64,000 bases of DNA from a virus. Of the stretch, positions 1 through 8,170 are shown in pieces (within the stretch, counting starts at the first letter, position 1; every line of letters starts with the position of its first letter). The translations under genes were made by a program, and so were the position numbers. The stretch covers positions 1 to 64,000 of the IMG/VR virus record IMGVR_UViG_3300021964_007165; one strand, written 5' to 3'. The notes beneath the pieces were generated by a model that was not told the DNA's origin, ran no database searches, and worked only from the letters and a program-made list of their open reading frames with translations.

Positions 1-405
1 TATAAAGCATTGCCAGAAGATCTCAAAGAAGAAATTAAGGATATTCAGATTACACTTGGATATAAGTCGGGTAGTTACAGTCCAAGTAAGTTCTTTATCG
101 AACATCACAGCGAAGATAAACCCTTTAGATTAGTTCATACTAATGATGCAGGTTATACAGGGTTGTATTTTCCTTTCTTGCAAATTTTTGGAATGCCTGG
201 AAAAACAGAAGAACAGTTTAATGATTTAATGGGCAGACTTATTGAACACGTAACACAACCTCAGTTCTGTTATGATCACGAATGGAATGATGGTGATATT
301 GTTATTAGTGAACAATGGCTAAGCATACACAAAAGATGGGCGTTTGATAAAATGGAAGACCGAGTTCTTCATAGGATAGCATTTAATTATGAAAACTTAT
401 TATAA
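1..405 (+). CDS. TauD/TfdA-like 2-oxoglutarate/Fe(II) dioxygenase, C-terminal part (partial)
   Basis: The reading frame is open to the left edge of the window, so this is the 3' end of a gene that begins upstream; the first TTG at base 10 is unlikely to be the start. The fragment matches the C-terminal half of TauD-type dioxygenases. It has a 'LVHTN' strand, a 'GLYFP' segment, the distal 'GDIVISEQW' strand and the final 'RVLHRIAF' segment that carries the metal-binding His and the 2-oxoglutarate-binding Arg. These enzymes couple oxidation of a small substrate to decarboxylation of 2-oxoglutarate. The substrate cannot be told. It overlaps the next gene by 17 bases, which suggests translational coupling. 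The N-terminal HxD metal motif lies outside the window. Confidence 0.75.
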   Translation, partial: YKALPEDLKEEIKDIQITLGYKSGSYSPSKFFIEHHSEDKPFRLVHTNDAGYTGLYFPFLQIFGMPGKTEEQFNDLMGRLIEHVTQPQFCYDHEWNDGDIVISEQWLSIHKRWAFDKMEDRVLHRIAFNYENLL

Positions 406-958
406 ACTTTTAGAATACAGTCCAGACATGGACTTGACAGAGTTTTACAAAGAAGCCGCCGCACAAGGTTATGTAAACAATTCAAATCAAAAAATTATGA
501 TTGATGCGTTTAACAATGAAGAACGTGCTCAGGTATGGATACTATTTAAAGAAGATAAGGCCATAGGTGCAGTTGCCGCACATACATTTCCCGAGATGGG
601 TGAAAACAGTTATCGTATATTAACAAGAACTTGTGCTGTGGGAGGAATGATGCATTCTGCAGGATCAATGGGTAAAATGAAACGCAACGAAGATATTACA
701 TCACGTTTTTATGTACCTAAGATGATTGAATGGTGTGGTAAAGATAGTAATATGTATTGTACCACAAATGATTTAGAAGGTGGTTCACAACGAGCAGTAC
801 ACAGGGTTTGGTTACCAATTATGACTAAGCAAGGACTGTTTACTAAAATTAAAGAAATAGATTATAGGGGTGTAGTACAAACTGTATGGAAATTAAATCC
901 AGATAACTTTTTAGAACACCTTGAAAATAATCCGTGGGAAGATCATGTTTTATTATAA
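389..958 (+). CDS. Conserved hypothetical protein, possible acyltransferase-like fold
   Basis: A 189-residue soluble protein that I do not firmly recognise. The segment 'WILFKEDKAIGAVAAHTF' resembles the central strands of GNAT-type acetyltransferases, but the acetyl-CoA loop is not clear, so this is a weak guess. It has a Gly/Met-rich stretch around residues 87-100. It begins inside the end of the oxygenase gene and its own end overlaps the next gene, so the three + genes form one translational unit. They are the only + genes before PhoH. Confidence 0.55.
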   Translation: MKTYYKLLEYSPDMDLTEFYKEAAAQGYVNNSNQKIMIDAFNNEERAQVWILFKEDKAIGAVAAHTFPEMGENSYRILTRTCAVGGMMHSAGSMGKMKRNEDITSRFYVPKMIEWCGKDSNMYCTTNDLEGGSQRAVHRVWLPIMTKQGLFTKIKEIDYRGVVQTVWKLNPDNFLEHLENNPWEDHVLL

Positions 959-1490
959 GCATATTGATATAGATAATAATATTTGTGAAGAAATAAAAAA
1001 ATGGGGTATTGATAATATTCAAGACTGTGATACACCTTTTTTAAAACTTAATTTACAAAAATTTAATGATGAATGTCCTTTATTTTTAGAATGGACTAAA
1101 CAAAACAATATTGAAACAGAATGGGTAGTAGGCATTAAAGTAAATGCTCGGAATGGTCAAGATACAACCAAAGTACCGCACACTGACTTAAGGCCAGAAG
1201 ATAAAAATTTTGCACTTAATTTTCCTGTAGTAAATTGTGAACAAACTTATACTTGTATGTACAAATTACTAAAAGGAAAAGAAATTATAATTAATGATAC
1301 TTCTATTGCAGGCGGAGATGCTGATTATAAAGTTTTTAGTCCGGATAGTACGTTTGAAGAAGTTGCTAAGTTTTATTTGACTCAACCTACATTATTTAAC
1401 ACTAACATACCGCATCAAGTATATAATAAAACTGATGAAGATCGTTTAAGTTTAAGTCTTAGATTTGTAAGTAATCCTAAAGTGGATTAG
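945..1490 (+). CDS. Possible 2OG-Fe(II) oxygenase-like small protein
   Basis: I place the start at the ATG at 945, which follows a GGGAAG ribosome site, rather than at the upstream TTG at 921 with no such site. The resulting 181-residue protein contains 'VPHTD' (an HxD pair) near residue 80, 'NIPHQVYN' near residue 155, and 'DRLSLSLRF' at the end. This His-Asp-His-Arg order fits the double-stranded beta-helix dioxygenases and aspartyl-hydroxylase-like proteins. The assignment rests only on that pattern. It converges with the next minus-strand gene, with a 4-base overlap of stop codons. Confidence 0.55.
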   Translation: MFYYKHIDIDNNICEEIKKWGIDNIQDCDTPFLKLNLQKFNDECPLFLEWTKQNNIETEWVVGIKVNARNGQDTTKVPHTDLRPEDKNFALNFPVVNCEQTYTCMYKLLKGKEIIINDTSIAGGDADYKVFSPDSTFEEVAKFYLTQPTLFNTNIPHQVYNKTDEDRLSLSLRFVSNPKVD

Positions 1491-2794
1491 ACCATAGATA
1501 CCCAAGCACTACCATCGTAGAATACTGGATAAGGTACAGAACCTGCTGAACTTGCAGGATCCCAATCAACTTTGTTAGCAACAGCAATCATACCAATAAT
1601 TGGAGTAGTTGGAGCCGCTGTTTGTGGTTCTAATGTAAGAACACCATTAATGTCTACAGTTGATCTTGCATCACCTCTGTTGACACCAAGTTGACCTGCA
1701 CTATCAAAGATCATTCCTTTGACATCTGGTGCACTGTTAGTTCCTGCGTTTGTATAGAATTCAATCTGACCTGGTGCTTGGTCGTCGGCAATAGTTCCGT
1801 TTGGATCTAATCTAAATGATATACCTGATGAAAATACCTTAGTACCACCACCAAAGTCTGGATCAAAAGCAGTAGCAGTTATATTTGAGATATAATAACC
1901 TGCTGTACCTTTAACTTCGTTGCCTGACAACGAACCATCAATATTTGTAAATCCGCCATAGTATCCATTAAACACCATACCAGATACCTGTGTATCAGTT
2001 GCACCATTTAAGCCGTTAATTCTAATAGCAGTGTTGTAATCTCGATTCCATGCTTGTAAAATTGTACTTGTCGGCTCACTTGGATTACTGATGTTAAATA
2101 ATGCAGTTGTTGATTCAACTGAATCGTTTACAATATTTACAACACCGTTATTCAATAATACTTTTGAATTTACACCATCAACAAGAAGTGTTGAATCATC
2201 GCCAAATACCGAACCTGTTAGATCGGCAGTAATTGATTGAATAGCGCCACCATCGAAATTAATGTCTCCTGGTTTCCAATAACCATTAGCATCATCCCAT
2301 AGCAAGTACTGTCCGTCGGTTGGTGCTTGGAGTCCTGTCATTGCAACGTCGCCAAACAGTCCAACACTCTTACTACCAAGTTGGGCATCTAAATCAAAAG
2401 AATCAAAATTTTCATCGCCTACTACCCAACCACCTTGACTACCGTCCGGATTGTTTAGGGTTGCGTCATACTTAAGAATTTTGCCTGTTACTTTACCTGT
2501 AGTATCAACGTTATTAAGATCGCTTAAATTCTGCACAACCTCTAAAGTTTGTGCGTCCCATTGTGTACCAGTCCATGTAAGTAATTGATTTGTTGCAGGG
2601 TTAATAGAAGGATTTACATCGGTTAAGTTACCAATACTTAGATCTGGATTGATTTGAATACCGCCGGTTGTAACACCGTCACCTACCCATAATTTACCTG
2701 TATCTGTTACAAATATCGGCTCACCTGCCGCTGGGTTAGAGCCTGTTAAAGCCGCTCTTTCCGCCTCTAATCCTCTTCTAATTTTAAGTGCCAT
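1487..2794 (-). CDS. Tail fibre/adhesin-like structural protein
   Basis: A 435-residue virion protein. The first 50 residues (MALKIRRG...AGEPIFVTDTGKLWVGDG) match the short N-terminal attachment domain seen in many phage fibres. This is followed by 'LTDVNPSINPATNQLLTWTGTQW'-style repeats and beta-rich, Gly/Asn/Asp-rich sequence. The C-terminus ends in 'YPVFYDGSAWVSMV', very like the end of the 622-residue fibre at 58728-60596, so the two probably share a tip or trimerisation element. A late promoter box lies 33 bases before the ATG and an AGGAG site precedes it. The receptor is unknown. Confidence 0.7.
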   Translation of the reverse strand: MALKIRRGLEAERAALTGSNPAAGEPIFVTDTGKLWVGDGVTTGGIQINPDLSIGNLTDVNPSINPATNQLLTWTGTQWDAQTLEVVQNLSDLNNVDTTGKVTGKILKYDATLNNPDGSQGGWVVGDENFDSFDLDAQLGSKSVGLFGDVAMTGLQAPTDGQYLLWDDANGYWKPGDINFDGGAIQSITADLTGSVFGDDSTLLVDGVNSKVLLNNGVVNIVNDSVESTTALFNISNPSEPTSTILQAWNRDYNTAIRINGLNGATDTQVSGMVFNGYYGGFTNIDGSLSGNEVKGTAGYYISNITATAFDPDFGGGTKVFSSGISFRLDPNGTIADDQAPGQIEFYTNAGTNSAPDVKGMIFDSAGQLGVNRGDARSTVDINGVLTLEPQTAAPTTPIIGMIAVANKVDWDPASSAGSVPYPVFYDGSAWVSMV

Positions 2795-2827
2795 ACTTAT
2801 TAACTCCTGAAGTCTTTATGCTATATG

Positions 2828-2835
2828 TATTTATT
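2828..2835 (-). promoter_or_regulatory. T4-like late promoter box (AATAAATA)
   Basis: On the minus strand the box reads AATAAATA, followed by ACATATAGC. It sits 33 bases upstream of the fibre gene at 1487-2794. It resembles the T4 late consensus TATAAATA and the other copies in this window. Confidence 0.55.
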
Positions 2836-2862
2836 CTTTTTGACTTCTTTTAATAATATACA

Positions 2863-3180
2863 TTATTTACGTATTTTAGCGTTTTTAAACACTTTTTGCG
2901 TACCTTGTTGTATATCTTTCTTTAAACGTTGACTATCAATAGCAAAGTCAACACTACGTATTTCAGGGCCGTACTGCTCGAAAAGATTCCTAATATCGTT
3001 CTCAAATCTTTTCTGAGAGACAGTTGGACTACAGTCAATAATCCATTTTTTCCTGTTCTTGAATGTTACATTAATAGACTGAAGGTATTCAAGAGGTATA
3101 GTTTTTACTTCTATATTCTTGAATACTTCAGGCCAATGTCTGATAACATCTTCAGGAAGTTTTAGGTTCCTGTGCCCCAT
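2863..3180 (-). CDS. Small conserved hypothetical protein
   Basis: A 105-residue basic protein with a Lys-rich tail (QGTQKVFKNAKIRK). It begins with MGHRNLKLPEDVIRHWPEVF and has a central 'RKKWIIDCSPTVSQKRFENDI' segment. I recognise no domain. It ends 68 bases before the late promoter of the fibre gene and lies 5 bases after its upstream neighbour (3186-3791), so it is probably co-transcribed with that gene. Confidence 0.6.
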   Translation of the reverse strand: MGHRNLKLPEDVIRHWPEVFKNIEVKTIPLEYLQSINVTFKNRKKWIIDCSPTVSQKRFENDIRNLFEQYGPEIRSVDFAIDSQRLKKDIQQGTQKVFKNAKIRK

Positions 3181-3185
3181 CTAAG

Positions 3186-3791
3186 TTAAGCCTTGGCTTT
3201 TTTCTTAGTAGGTACAAGGTCTTCTGCTTGACGTCTTAATTGTGCCGCTTCTTTGCTTAATCTATCTGCTTGAGAGCGATATGATTTAGCAAGATCTTCA
3301 TCACTAAGGACATCTTGCTGTGTCGCCGCTACAGGTTCATTTGATGGTGTAGTATCACCAGTTTGAACTTTTACTTCATTAGTAGCAGTTGCAACATTTT
3401 GTGTATCTTCTTTAATCGCAAGATCTTCAATTGATACACCTTTTTGTTCAGCAATGATCTTATTAAGTTCGTCTAACTGAATAGAGGTTGTTGTGTCTGG
3501 AGTCATTATGATATCCGACGTAGGAACTTTTTGTAGTTTACCTTGTGCATGAAAACGTGATAACATCACACTACCATCTGATAAACGTGTTCGTGCCATT
3601 GCTTCAGCAAGTTCATATGCACTTTGTCCTGCAGGAGATTCAACCATCTGCATTAGAACATCATGATCTGAATCTGTTAAGTTTTCAGTTGATACTACCA
3701 ATGCACTTGAAGCATCTCCAGGAAGAGTTCTGTATGCTACAGCAACTTTTCTTTTATTTGTTTTTAATCTTCCGATATGTTTAATCGCCAT
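3186..3791 (-). CDS. Conserved hypothetical protein with coiled-coil tail
   Basis: A 201-residue protein. The N-terminal half (residues 1-100) looks like a compact alpha/beta domain (MAIKHIGRLKTNKRKVAVAY...). Residues 125-165 are a low-complexity Thr/Asn/Gln-rich linker. The end, residues 165-201, is a predicted coiled coil (SYRSQADRLSKEAAQLRRQ) with a basic tail. The start overlaps the stop of the upstream gene by one base (TAATG). Function unknown; a structural or scaffold role is a guess from its late-gene neighbours. Confidence 0.6.
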   Translation of the reverse strand: MAIKHIGRLKTNKRKVAVAYRTLPGDASSALVVSTENLTDSDHDVLMQMVESPAGQSAYELAEAMARTRLSDGSVMLSRFHAQGKLQKVPTSDIIMTPDTTTSIQLDELNKIIAEQKGVSIEDLAIKEDTQNVATATNEVKVQTGDTTPSNEPVAATQQDVLSDEDLAKSYRSQADRLSKEAAQLRRQAEDLVPTKKKAKA

Positions 3792-4114
3792 TATTTCGTC
3801 TCCGGTGTAGGCTCACCTGATAAAGCCGCCGATGCGTCAGCGCCACTTACAGGAGCCGCTGATGTTGCTGGTGCATCACCTTGTTTTGCTTTTGCGGCAT
3901 CCGCCTGTTGTTTTTGTACTTGCTGTAAAAAAGAATCTAACTTATTATAAGTTGTACCTACAGCCGCCAATTCGTTTGCTTTAAATGCGCCACGTTGTGT
4001 AGCAACATCAATAACTGTTCTAAGAGTGTTTAGATCTTGAATAGTTAATTCAACATTACCGCCTTCAGCAGGTGCTTGACCCGGAGCCGGTTGTTGTGTT
4101 TTTGTATCAGACAT
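3791..4114 (-). CDS. Ala/Pro-rich small conserved protein
   Basis: A 107-residue protein with disordered Pro/Ala/Gly-rich ends and a helical core at residues 20-70 (VELTIQDLNTLRTVIDVA...FKANELAAVGTTYNKLDSFL). That core pattern recurs in small conserved proteins of T4-like marine phages. No enzyme motif is visible. It is coupled to the following gene at TAATG. An AAGGAG site stands before the ATG. Confidence 0.6.
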   Translation of the reverse strand: MSDTKTQQPAPGQAPAEGGNVELTIQDLNTLRTVIDVATQRGAFKANELAAVGTTYNKLDSFLQQVQKQQADAAKAKQGDAPATSAAPVSGADASAALSGEPTPETK

Positions 4115-4158
4115 ATGTCATTCTCCTTGTTAATTTAGTAATATGCATACTTAATTAC

Positions 4159-4434
4159 TTATTTGTATTTTAAAAGTGGACACGCCAAAGCGAAATATGA
4201 AAGTTCTTTTGGATTTTCAAAACCAATTTTCACTTTGCTCTGGATAGTATTGTGGTCGTCTACATTAACAGATCTTCCAATATAATAACGACTTTTACAA
4301 TTTTTTTCAATCCATGTTACCAAGGATTTGTCCAAATTATATCCTTGATTAAATTCCATATACTCCAGGTGCGGGCCTGGGTATTCTAAACGTCTAATTC
4401 CAAAAAAGTTAAGCGGATTTGGTTTCATCTTCAT
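4159..4434 (-). CDS. Small conserved hypothetical protein
   Basis: A 91-residue protein, MKMKPNPLNFFGIRRLEYPG..., with no recognised motif. It overlaps the end of the metallopeptidase/VWA gene by 26 bases if the first ATG is used, or 20 bases from the second Met. It is rich in Tyr, Asn and Lys and has no membrane segment. It probably belongs to the same transcript as the VWA protein, but nothing shows a joint function. Confidence 0.55.
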   Translation of the reverse strand: MKMKPNPLNFFGIRRLEYPGPHLEYMEFNQGYNLDKSLVTWIEKNCKSRYYIGRSVNVDDHNTIQSKVKIGFENPKELSYFALACPLLKYK

Positions 4435-5671
4435 AGTGTGTAGTTACTCCAAATGGTGCTTCTAATGTTTTATTATGATGTGAGTGAATAACAAAAATTG
4501 TATCACAATAATCTGCATCACCCCAACTGTCCCAAGTATAACCATCTGTAAACATAATAAATTTCTTAGGAACAATATCATTGTCCTTCATATATCTCCA
4601 ATTAGCATCAAAGTCTGTGCCACCACCGCCAGTTACTTCATATGATAAAATATCATCATTAGCGGCATCAAAATCTTGTTCGTTGTACACTTCTGTATCA
4701 AAACACCATATTTTAATTTTGTAATCTTGATACTGTGCCATAATACCTTGTACTTCGCTTAAAAATATTTGTGCTTGTTTGTTACTAATTGAACCACTCA
4801 TATCAATAGCAATACACAAATCAATAGTATCTTGAAAGTTTAAGCCAGGAAGAATTGCACCAGTATGCCAACCTTTACGTGACGGACGGCTAAATGTAAA
4901 ATCGTTTTTAATTGTTGACTGAATCTGTTGTTGGAGTAGTTCTCTCCAATTCATTTTAGGTTCAGTTAACTCCTTAATCATTCGTTCAATTTCTTTTGGA
5001 AGATTTCCAGCACCTGAACTTTGTGCAGATGAAATCATAGACTCTTTAATCTCATCTCTAATTTTTCGCAATTCGTCCTTAGAGTACGAAGGTGCTCCTT
5101 TGTTTTTGCCTTTTTCTTTTTGGTCACTACCAGATCCTTGACCATCTTTATCCCAGTCAATATGTTCATCAAGAAGTTTACCCAGTTGTTTTAATTCTTC
5201 TTCGTCATACTTCGAATAAATTTCATCATATACTTCTTCAGAAGTCCATCCATCATATTTAAAATCTTGGTAAATCGGAATGTCTTTAGGTTTGTCGCCA
5301 ATTTTATCTCGAACAAGAATATTGTTTACAATATAGTCAGCGGCAATATTATGTACTTGTGGATCACGTTTTTCTCTACGTGTCATATGATCGTATACAC
5401 AATGCAATATTTCGTGTGCAATGACAAACTCAACTTCTTTATTTGTCATTTTAGCAAAAAACGGAACACTATAAAACAAGTGTCTACCATCGGTAGCCGC
5501 AGTAGGACACCAATCACTTGCTTCTTGTACTTTTAGGCGTGTTGCCATATTACCAAAGAACGGATGTCTCATCAACAAACCAACACGAGCAACAATAATT
5601 TTATCTAATACTTCTGCACGAAGTTCGTCTGTTACTTCAATTTCTGGTGTTTCTAATACTTCTGTTGTCAT
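4409..5671 (-). CDS. Putative metallopeptidase with VWA domain
   Basis: A 420-residue protein with two modules. The N-terminal part has a zinc-protease signature HEILH at residues 86-90, followed by a third likely ligand region near 'HNIAADYIVNN'. A low-complexity linker spans residues 165-200. The C-terminal part is a von Willebrand A-type domain with a MIDAS-like DMSGS at residues 290-294 and 'FTDGYTWDSWGDADY' later. This matches the 'putative metallopeptidase plus VWA-like' proteins that pair with MoxR ATPases. The MoxR gene lies just upstream (5774-6859). The pair probably remodels a protein complex or loads a metal, with the ATPase acting on a VWA-bound partner. It has its own strong sigma70 promoter. 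Confidence 0.8.
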   Translation of the reverse strand: MTTEVLETPEIEVTDELRAEVLDKIIVARVGLLMRHPFFGNMATRLKVQEASDWCPTAATDGRHLFYSVPFFAKMTNKEVEFVIAHEILHCVYDHMTRREKRDPQVHNIAADYIVNNILVRDKIGDKPKDIPIYQDFKYDGWTSEEVYDEIYSKYDEEELKQLGKLLDEHIDWDKDGQGSGSDQKEKGKNKGAPSYSKDELRKIRDEIKESMISSAQSSGAGNLPKEIERMIKELTEPKMNWRELLQQQIQSTIKNDFTFSRPSRKGWHTGAILPGLNFQDTIDLCIAIDMSGSISNKQAQIFLSEVQGIMAQYQDYKIKIWCFDTEVYNEQDFDAANDDILSYEVTGGGGTDFDANWRYMKDNDIVPKKFIMFTDGYTWDSWGDADYCDTIFVIHSHHNKTLEAPFGVTTHYEDETKSA

Positions 5672-5700
5672 AGTGCCTATTCCTTATTGTTTATACTTAC

Positions 5701-5729
5701 AGTATACAGTATTTAATTAGATTTGTCAA
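5701..5729 (-). promoter_or_regulatory. Sigma70-like early promoter for the VWA gene
   Basis: The minus strand shows TTGACA (5724-5729), a 17-bp spacer, and TATACT (5701-5706). The predicted start site lies about 25-30 bases before the ATG at 5671. The promoter sits directly after the hairpin terminator of the MoxR gene. Confidence 0.8.
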
Positions 5730-5730
5730 C

Positions 5731-5767
5731 CAAAAAAGAATGGGTAGGACACCAAAATGCCCTACCC
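5731..5767 (-). terminator. Factor-independent terminator after the MoxR gene
   Basis: GGGTAGG at 5742-5748 and CCTACCC at 5761-5767 form a 7-bp perfect stem with a 12-base loop. On the minus strand it is followed by TTCTTTTTT. It begins 7 bases after the MoxR stop codon, so it probably ends MoxR transcription, and VWA then has a separate promoter. Confidence 0.75.
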
Positions 5768-5773
5768 AAAATG

Positions 5774-6859
5774 TTAAGACGCTTGAGCGGCAGTAACATA
5801 TTTCCCGTAACGTTCATGAAATTCATCAAAACACTTAACTTCATCTGGATCGATTGGAAGTTCGTATTGTGTAAGAGCAAGTTTAATACCCATCACAACA
5901 AGTTCAGTGTCAAAATTATCCATTGCAAACTTTAAAAAGTTATTGACTTTATCATCAAACTTTTTATCGTTTTTATCACAGGCTTCTTTAAGTTCATAGC
6001 AGAGTGAGACAGTTAAGGAATACATGGCACTGATTTCTTTTGTCTTCAACTCTTTTACCTTACCATCTAAAATTTCCGAAGGGTTCGGAAGTTTTGATGC
6101 CATCTTACGATGAGCCATAAACTTTACAGCAAGGCCTTCGCCTACTGCACCACTTACCAAATCGGTAGTGGTATTCTCGTCATCGTCATCCTCAAGTAAT
6201 TCGGATACAAATGACCAAGAACGAGGTGTTGCAAATGAACGACTTGGAGACTTAGGATCAAAGTCATACAAATCTTTCTTTGCAAATGTCAAGTAACCTA
6301 CAACATCAGTGTGGATCTTGTTTTCGGTTGCCCAAGCAAACCAATCATCAAAATCAACTTTAAGTTCTAAGTGTACGAAACGATTAGCCAATGGTGCTGG
6401 CATTCTATAAGTAACGCCTTTGTCTGCGTCACGGTTACCTGCCGCAACAATAAGCACATTGTCAGGCAATACATATTGTCCAACCTTACGGTTAAGAATC
6501 AATTGATAAGCGGCCGCCTGTACTGCTGGCGCCGCAGAATTCATTTCATCAAGAAACAAAATAATTGTTTTATGTTTTTTTGCCATTTCTTGAGTTGGCA
6601 ATTCTTGTGGTGGTGCCCACTTCATTGTATTGTCGTTAGCGGCATAGTATGGAATACCTTTAATATCTGTAGGTTCCCAAAGCGACAAACGAACATCAAT
6701 GACGTGTGCGTCTAATTGTTTACCAATTTGGTGAATGATATCAGATTTACCAATACCCGGTGCACCCCAGATAAAAATTGGACGTTGTTTGTTAAATGCA
6801 CGAAGAATACTTTTCTTCGCATTGTTTGGACTAATTGTCCGAGTTGCTATATTTTCCAT
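5774..6859 (-). CDS. MoxR-type AAA+ ATPase
   Basis: A 361-residue AAA+ protein. It has Walker A GAPGIGKS at residues 32-39, Walker B LFLDEMN at 101-107, a sensor-like 'VAAGNRDADKG' and an arginine-containing 'PLANRFVHLEL'. MoxR ATPases act as chaperones, often with a VWA-domain partner, and the partner gene is immediately downstream. The C-terminal 100 residues are helical and acidic, typical of the lid plus extra helices. The gene has a sigma70-like promoter in front and a hairpin terminator behind. Its target in the infected cell is unknown. Confidence 0.85.
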   Translation of the reverse strand: MENIATRTISPNNAKKSILRAFNKQRPIFIWGAPGIGKSDIIHQIGKQLDAHVIDVRLSLWEPTDIKGIPYYAANDNTMKWAPPQELPTQEMAKKHKTIILFLDEMNSAAPAVQAAAYQLILNRKVGQYVLPDNVLIVAAGNRDADKGVTYRMPAPLANRFVHLELKVDFDDWFAWATENKIHTDVVGYLTFAKKDLYDFDPKSPSRSFATPRSWSFVSELLEDDDDENTTTDLVSGAVGEGLAVKFMAHRKMASKLPNPSEILDGKVKELKTKEISAMYSLTVSLCYELKEACDKNDKKFDDKVNNFLKFAMDNFDTELVVMGIKLALTQYELPIDPDEVKCFDEFHERYGKYVTAAQAS

Positions 6860-6916
6860 ATTGTACTCCTTGTGTTACTATTTTCAGTGCCATACCTAAT
6901 TTCTAAGTATGTATAT

Positions 6917-6945
6917 ATAATACAGTCACAGTACCAAAAGGTCAA
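6917..6945 (-). promoter_or_regulatory. Sigma70-like early promoter for the MoxR gene
   Basis: The minus strand shows TTGACC (6940-6945), a 17-bp spacer and TATTAT (6917-6922), about 58 bases before the ATG. The rest of the gap at 6860-6997 holds long A/T runs and a GGCTTA/TAAGCC hairpin without a downstream T run, and no gene. Confidence 0.7.
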
Positions 6946-6997
6946 GTGTTTTTTTAATTTTTTTTTGGATTAGGCTTACCAAAATAAGCCAATAAAA

Positions 6998-7393
6998 TCA
7001 AGGAGTTAGTTCTTCGTCAGATCTTTTCAATGCTTTAGTAAGGCCATATTTTTTAACATCACCGCTAAAAAGATGTAATTCAAGTGCTTTCTTTTCATCA
7101 AATACAATAATCATAGACTTAGTTAAGTAGTAAGGACAGGTAATAAAACGATCTAACCAAATTACTGTATTAGTTGTAAGTTCAAAATCTTGTGGAAATG
7201 GTACTTCGTAACTTTGTATATCTAATTTTTCAGTTAAAAATAAGTAACCTGCATCAGTTAATCTCAACCCGCCTGTTTCTTTGGCTCGTGTATTTTGCCA
7301 CCATGCTGACAAATACTGTGTCACAGTTGCTTCTGTTATACTAATGCCTGCTTGTTTTAAAAAGACCTTTGTATATGTCTCTTTCCAGTTCAC
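6998..7393 (-). CDS. Conserved hypothetical protein of T4-like marine phages
   Basis: A 131-residue protein beginning MNWKETYTKVFLKQAG. It has a winged-helix-like feel in 'ITEATVTQYLSAWWQNTRAKETGGLRLTDAGYLFL' (residues 18-52), but this is only a pattern impression. The C-terminal half has alternating hydrophobic strands. It shares its start codon base with the stop of the thermonuclease gene, so the two are coupled. No catalytic motif seen. Confidence 0.55.
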   Translation of the reverse strand: MNWKETYTKVFLKQAGISITEATVTQYLSAWWQNTRAKETGGLRLTDAGYLFLTEKLDIQSYEVPFPQDFELTTNTVIWLDRFITCPYYLTKSMIIVFDEKKALELHLFSGDVKKYGLTKALKRSDEELTP

Positions 7394-7863
7394 TATTTGT
7401 TTTCCATCAATGCTACTGCGGCATTGTGATCTTTTTTAGTTACAATACCTTCTCTAAGCAGTTTTTCTCTGTTGGCCATATGCTTCATCTGAATCTCATC
7501 TTTGCTACCGCCAAAGTATGCTACAGCATGACCGTCTTCTATCATCATGTCAGTTAATCTTTTATCACCCAAGATAAAGTCGCCTAAGATACGTCCGAAC
7601 TTTCCTTTTTTATCTTCACCACTTCTATCAATCTCTGTTTTTAATACCTGCATACTTCCTATAGGCATATTATCTTTGACATACTTTTTAGCAGTCAATC
7701 CAAAAAGTTTTTCTACTTTGTCTCTTGTTCTTGATTCTGGGGTGTCGATCCCCATCATTCTAACTCTTTCTTTTCTAAGCCATACTCCAAAACCTAAATC
7801 TATATCAACATCTACTGTGTCGCCATCTACAACACGTAAAATTTTACACTTATACTCGTACAT
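7393..7863 (-). CDS. Thermonuclease-like (SNase) nuclease
   Basis: A 156-residue staphylococcal-nuclease-fold protein. The calcium/catalytic motif DGDTVDVDIDLG lies at residues 13-24, 'ERVRMMGIDTPES' at 32-44 supplies Arg and Glu, and 'GKFGRILGDF' at 87-96 supplies the second Arg. There is no signal peptide, so it should act inside the cell. Likely roles are host DNA or RNA breakdown for nucleotide supply, or processing of phage nucleic acid. It is followed directly by the 131-residue unknown gene. Confidence 0.85.
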   Translation of the reverse strand: MYEYKCKILRVVDGDTVDVDIDLGFGVWLRKERVRMMGIDTPESRTRDKVEKLFGLTAKKYVKDNMPIGSMQVLKTEIDRSGEDKKGKFGRILGDFILGDKRLTDMMIEDGHAVAYFGGSKDEIQMKHMANREKLLREGIVTKKDHNAAVALMENK

Positions 7864-7867
7864 TGCT

Positions 7868-8158
7868 TTATCCCTCTTTTACTATTTCGCCCTTGTCTAA
7901 TTTAACAACTACAAACTCTTCTGTGTTGAATAATGTGTTTAATTTTTTAGCAAGATTGTGTGCATGTCCTGGATTAGAAAATGAAACTTTCTTATATTTA
8001 GGTCCAGGAAAACTTGATAGAGAATTTTGAGTTTTTAAGTTAAAAGGCTTTCCTTGATAAAATACTGCCCAGATAGCCTCAGCCGCCAGAATTTGATCTG
8101 ACTTATAAGTCTTTTTGTCAATATACTCTAACAGTATTTTAGGTTTAGGTCTGCTCAT
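7868..8158 (-). CDS. Small conserved hypothetical protein
   Basis: A 96-residue basic protein (MSRPKPKILLEYIDKKTYKSDQ...). The middle, 'AAEAIWAVFYQGKPFNLKTQNSLSSF', resembles short conserved proteins of marine T4-like phages, but I know no function. GAGGA precedes the ATG and overlaps the stop codon of the candidate small gene at 8171-8284. A late promoter box lies 31 bases upstream. Confidence 0.55.
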   Translation of the reverse strand: MSRPKPKILLEYIDKKTYKSDQILAAEAIWAVFYQGKPFNLKTQNSLSSFPGPKYKKVSFSNPGHAHNLAKKLNTLFNTEEFVVVKLDKGEIVKEG

Positions 8159-8170
8159 ATATACGTGTCC

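Noticed and set aside
2838-2866. Plus-strand TTGACT with AT-rich DNA downstream.
   Set aside because: No good -10 box at 17 bp and no plus-strand gene follows.
6958-6995. GGCTTA/TAAGCC hairpin next to long A/T runs, after the 131-residue gene.
   Set aside because: On the minus strand the tract after the stem is A-rich, not T-rich, so it does not fit a factor-independent terminator for that gene.
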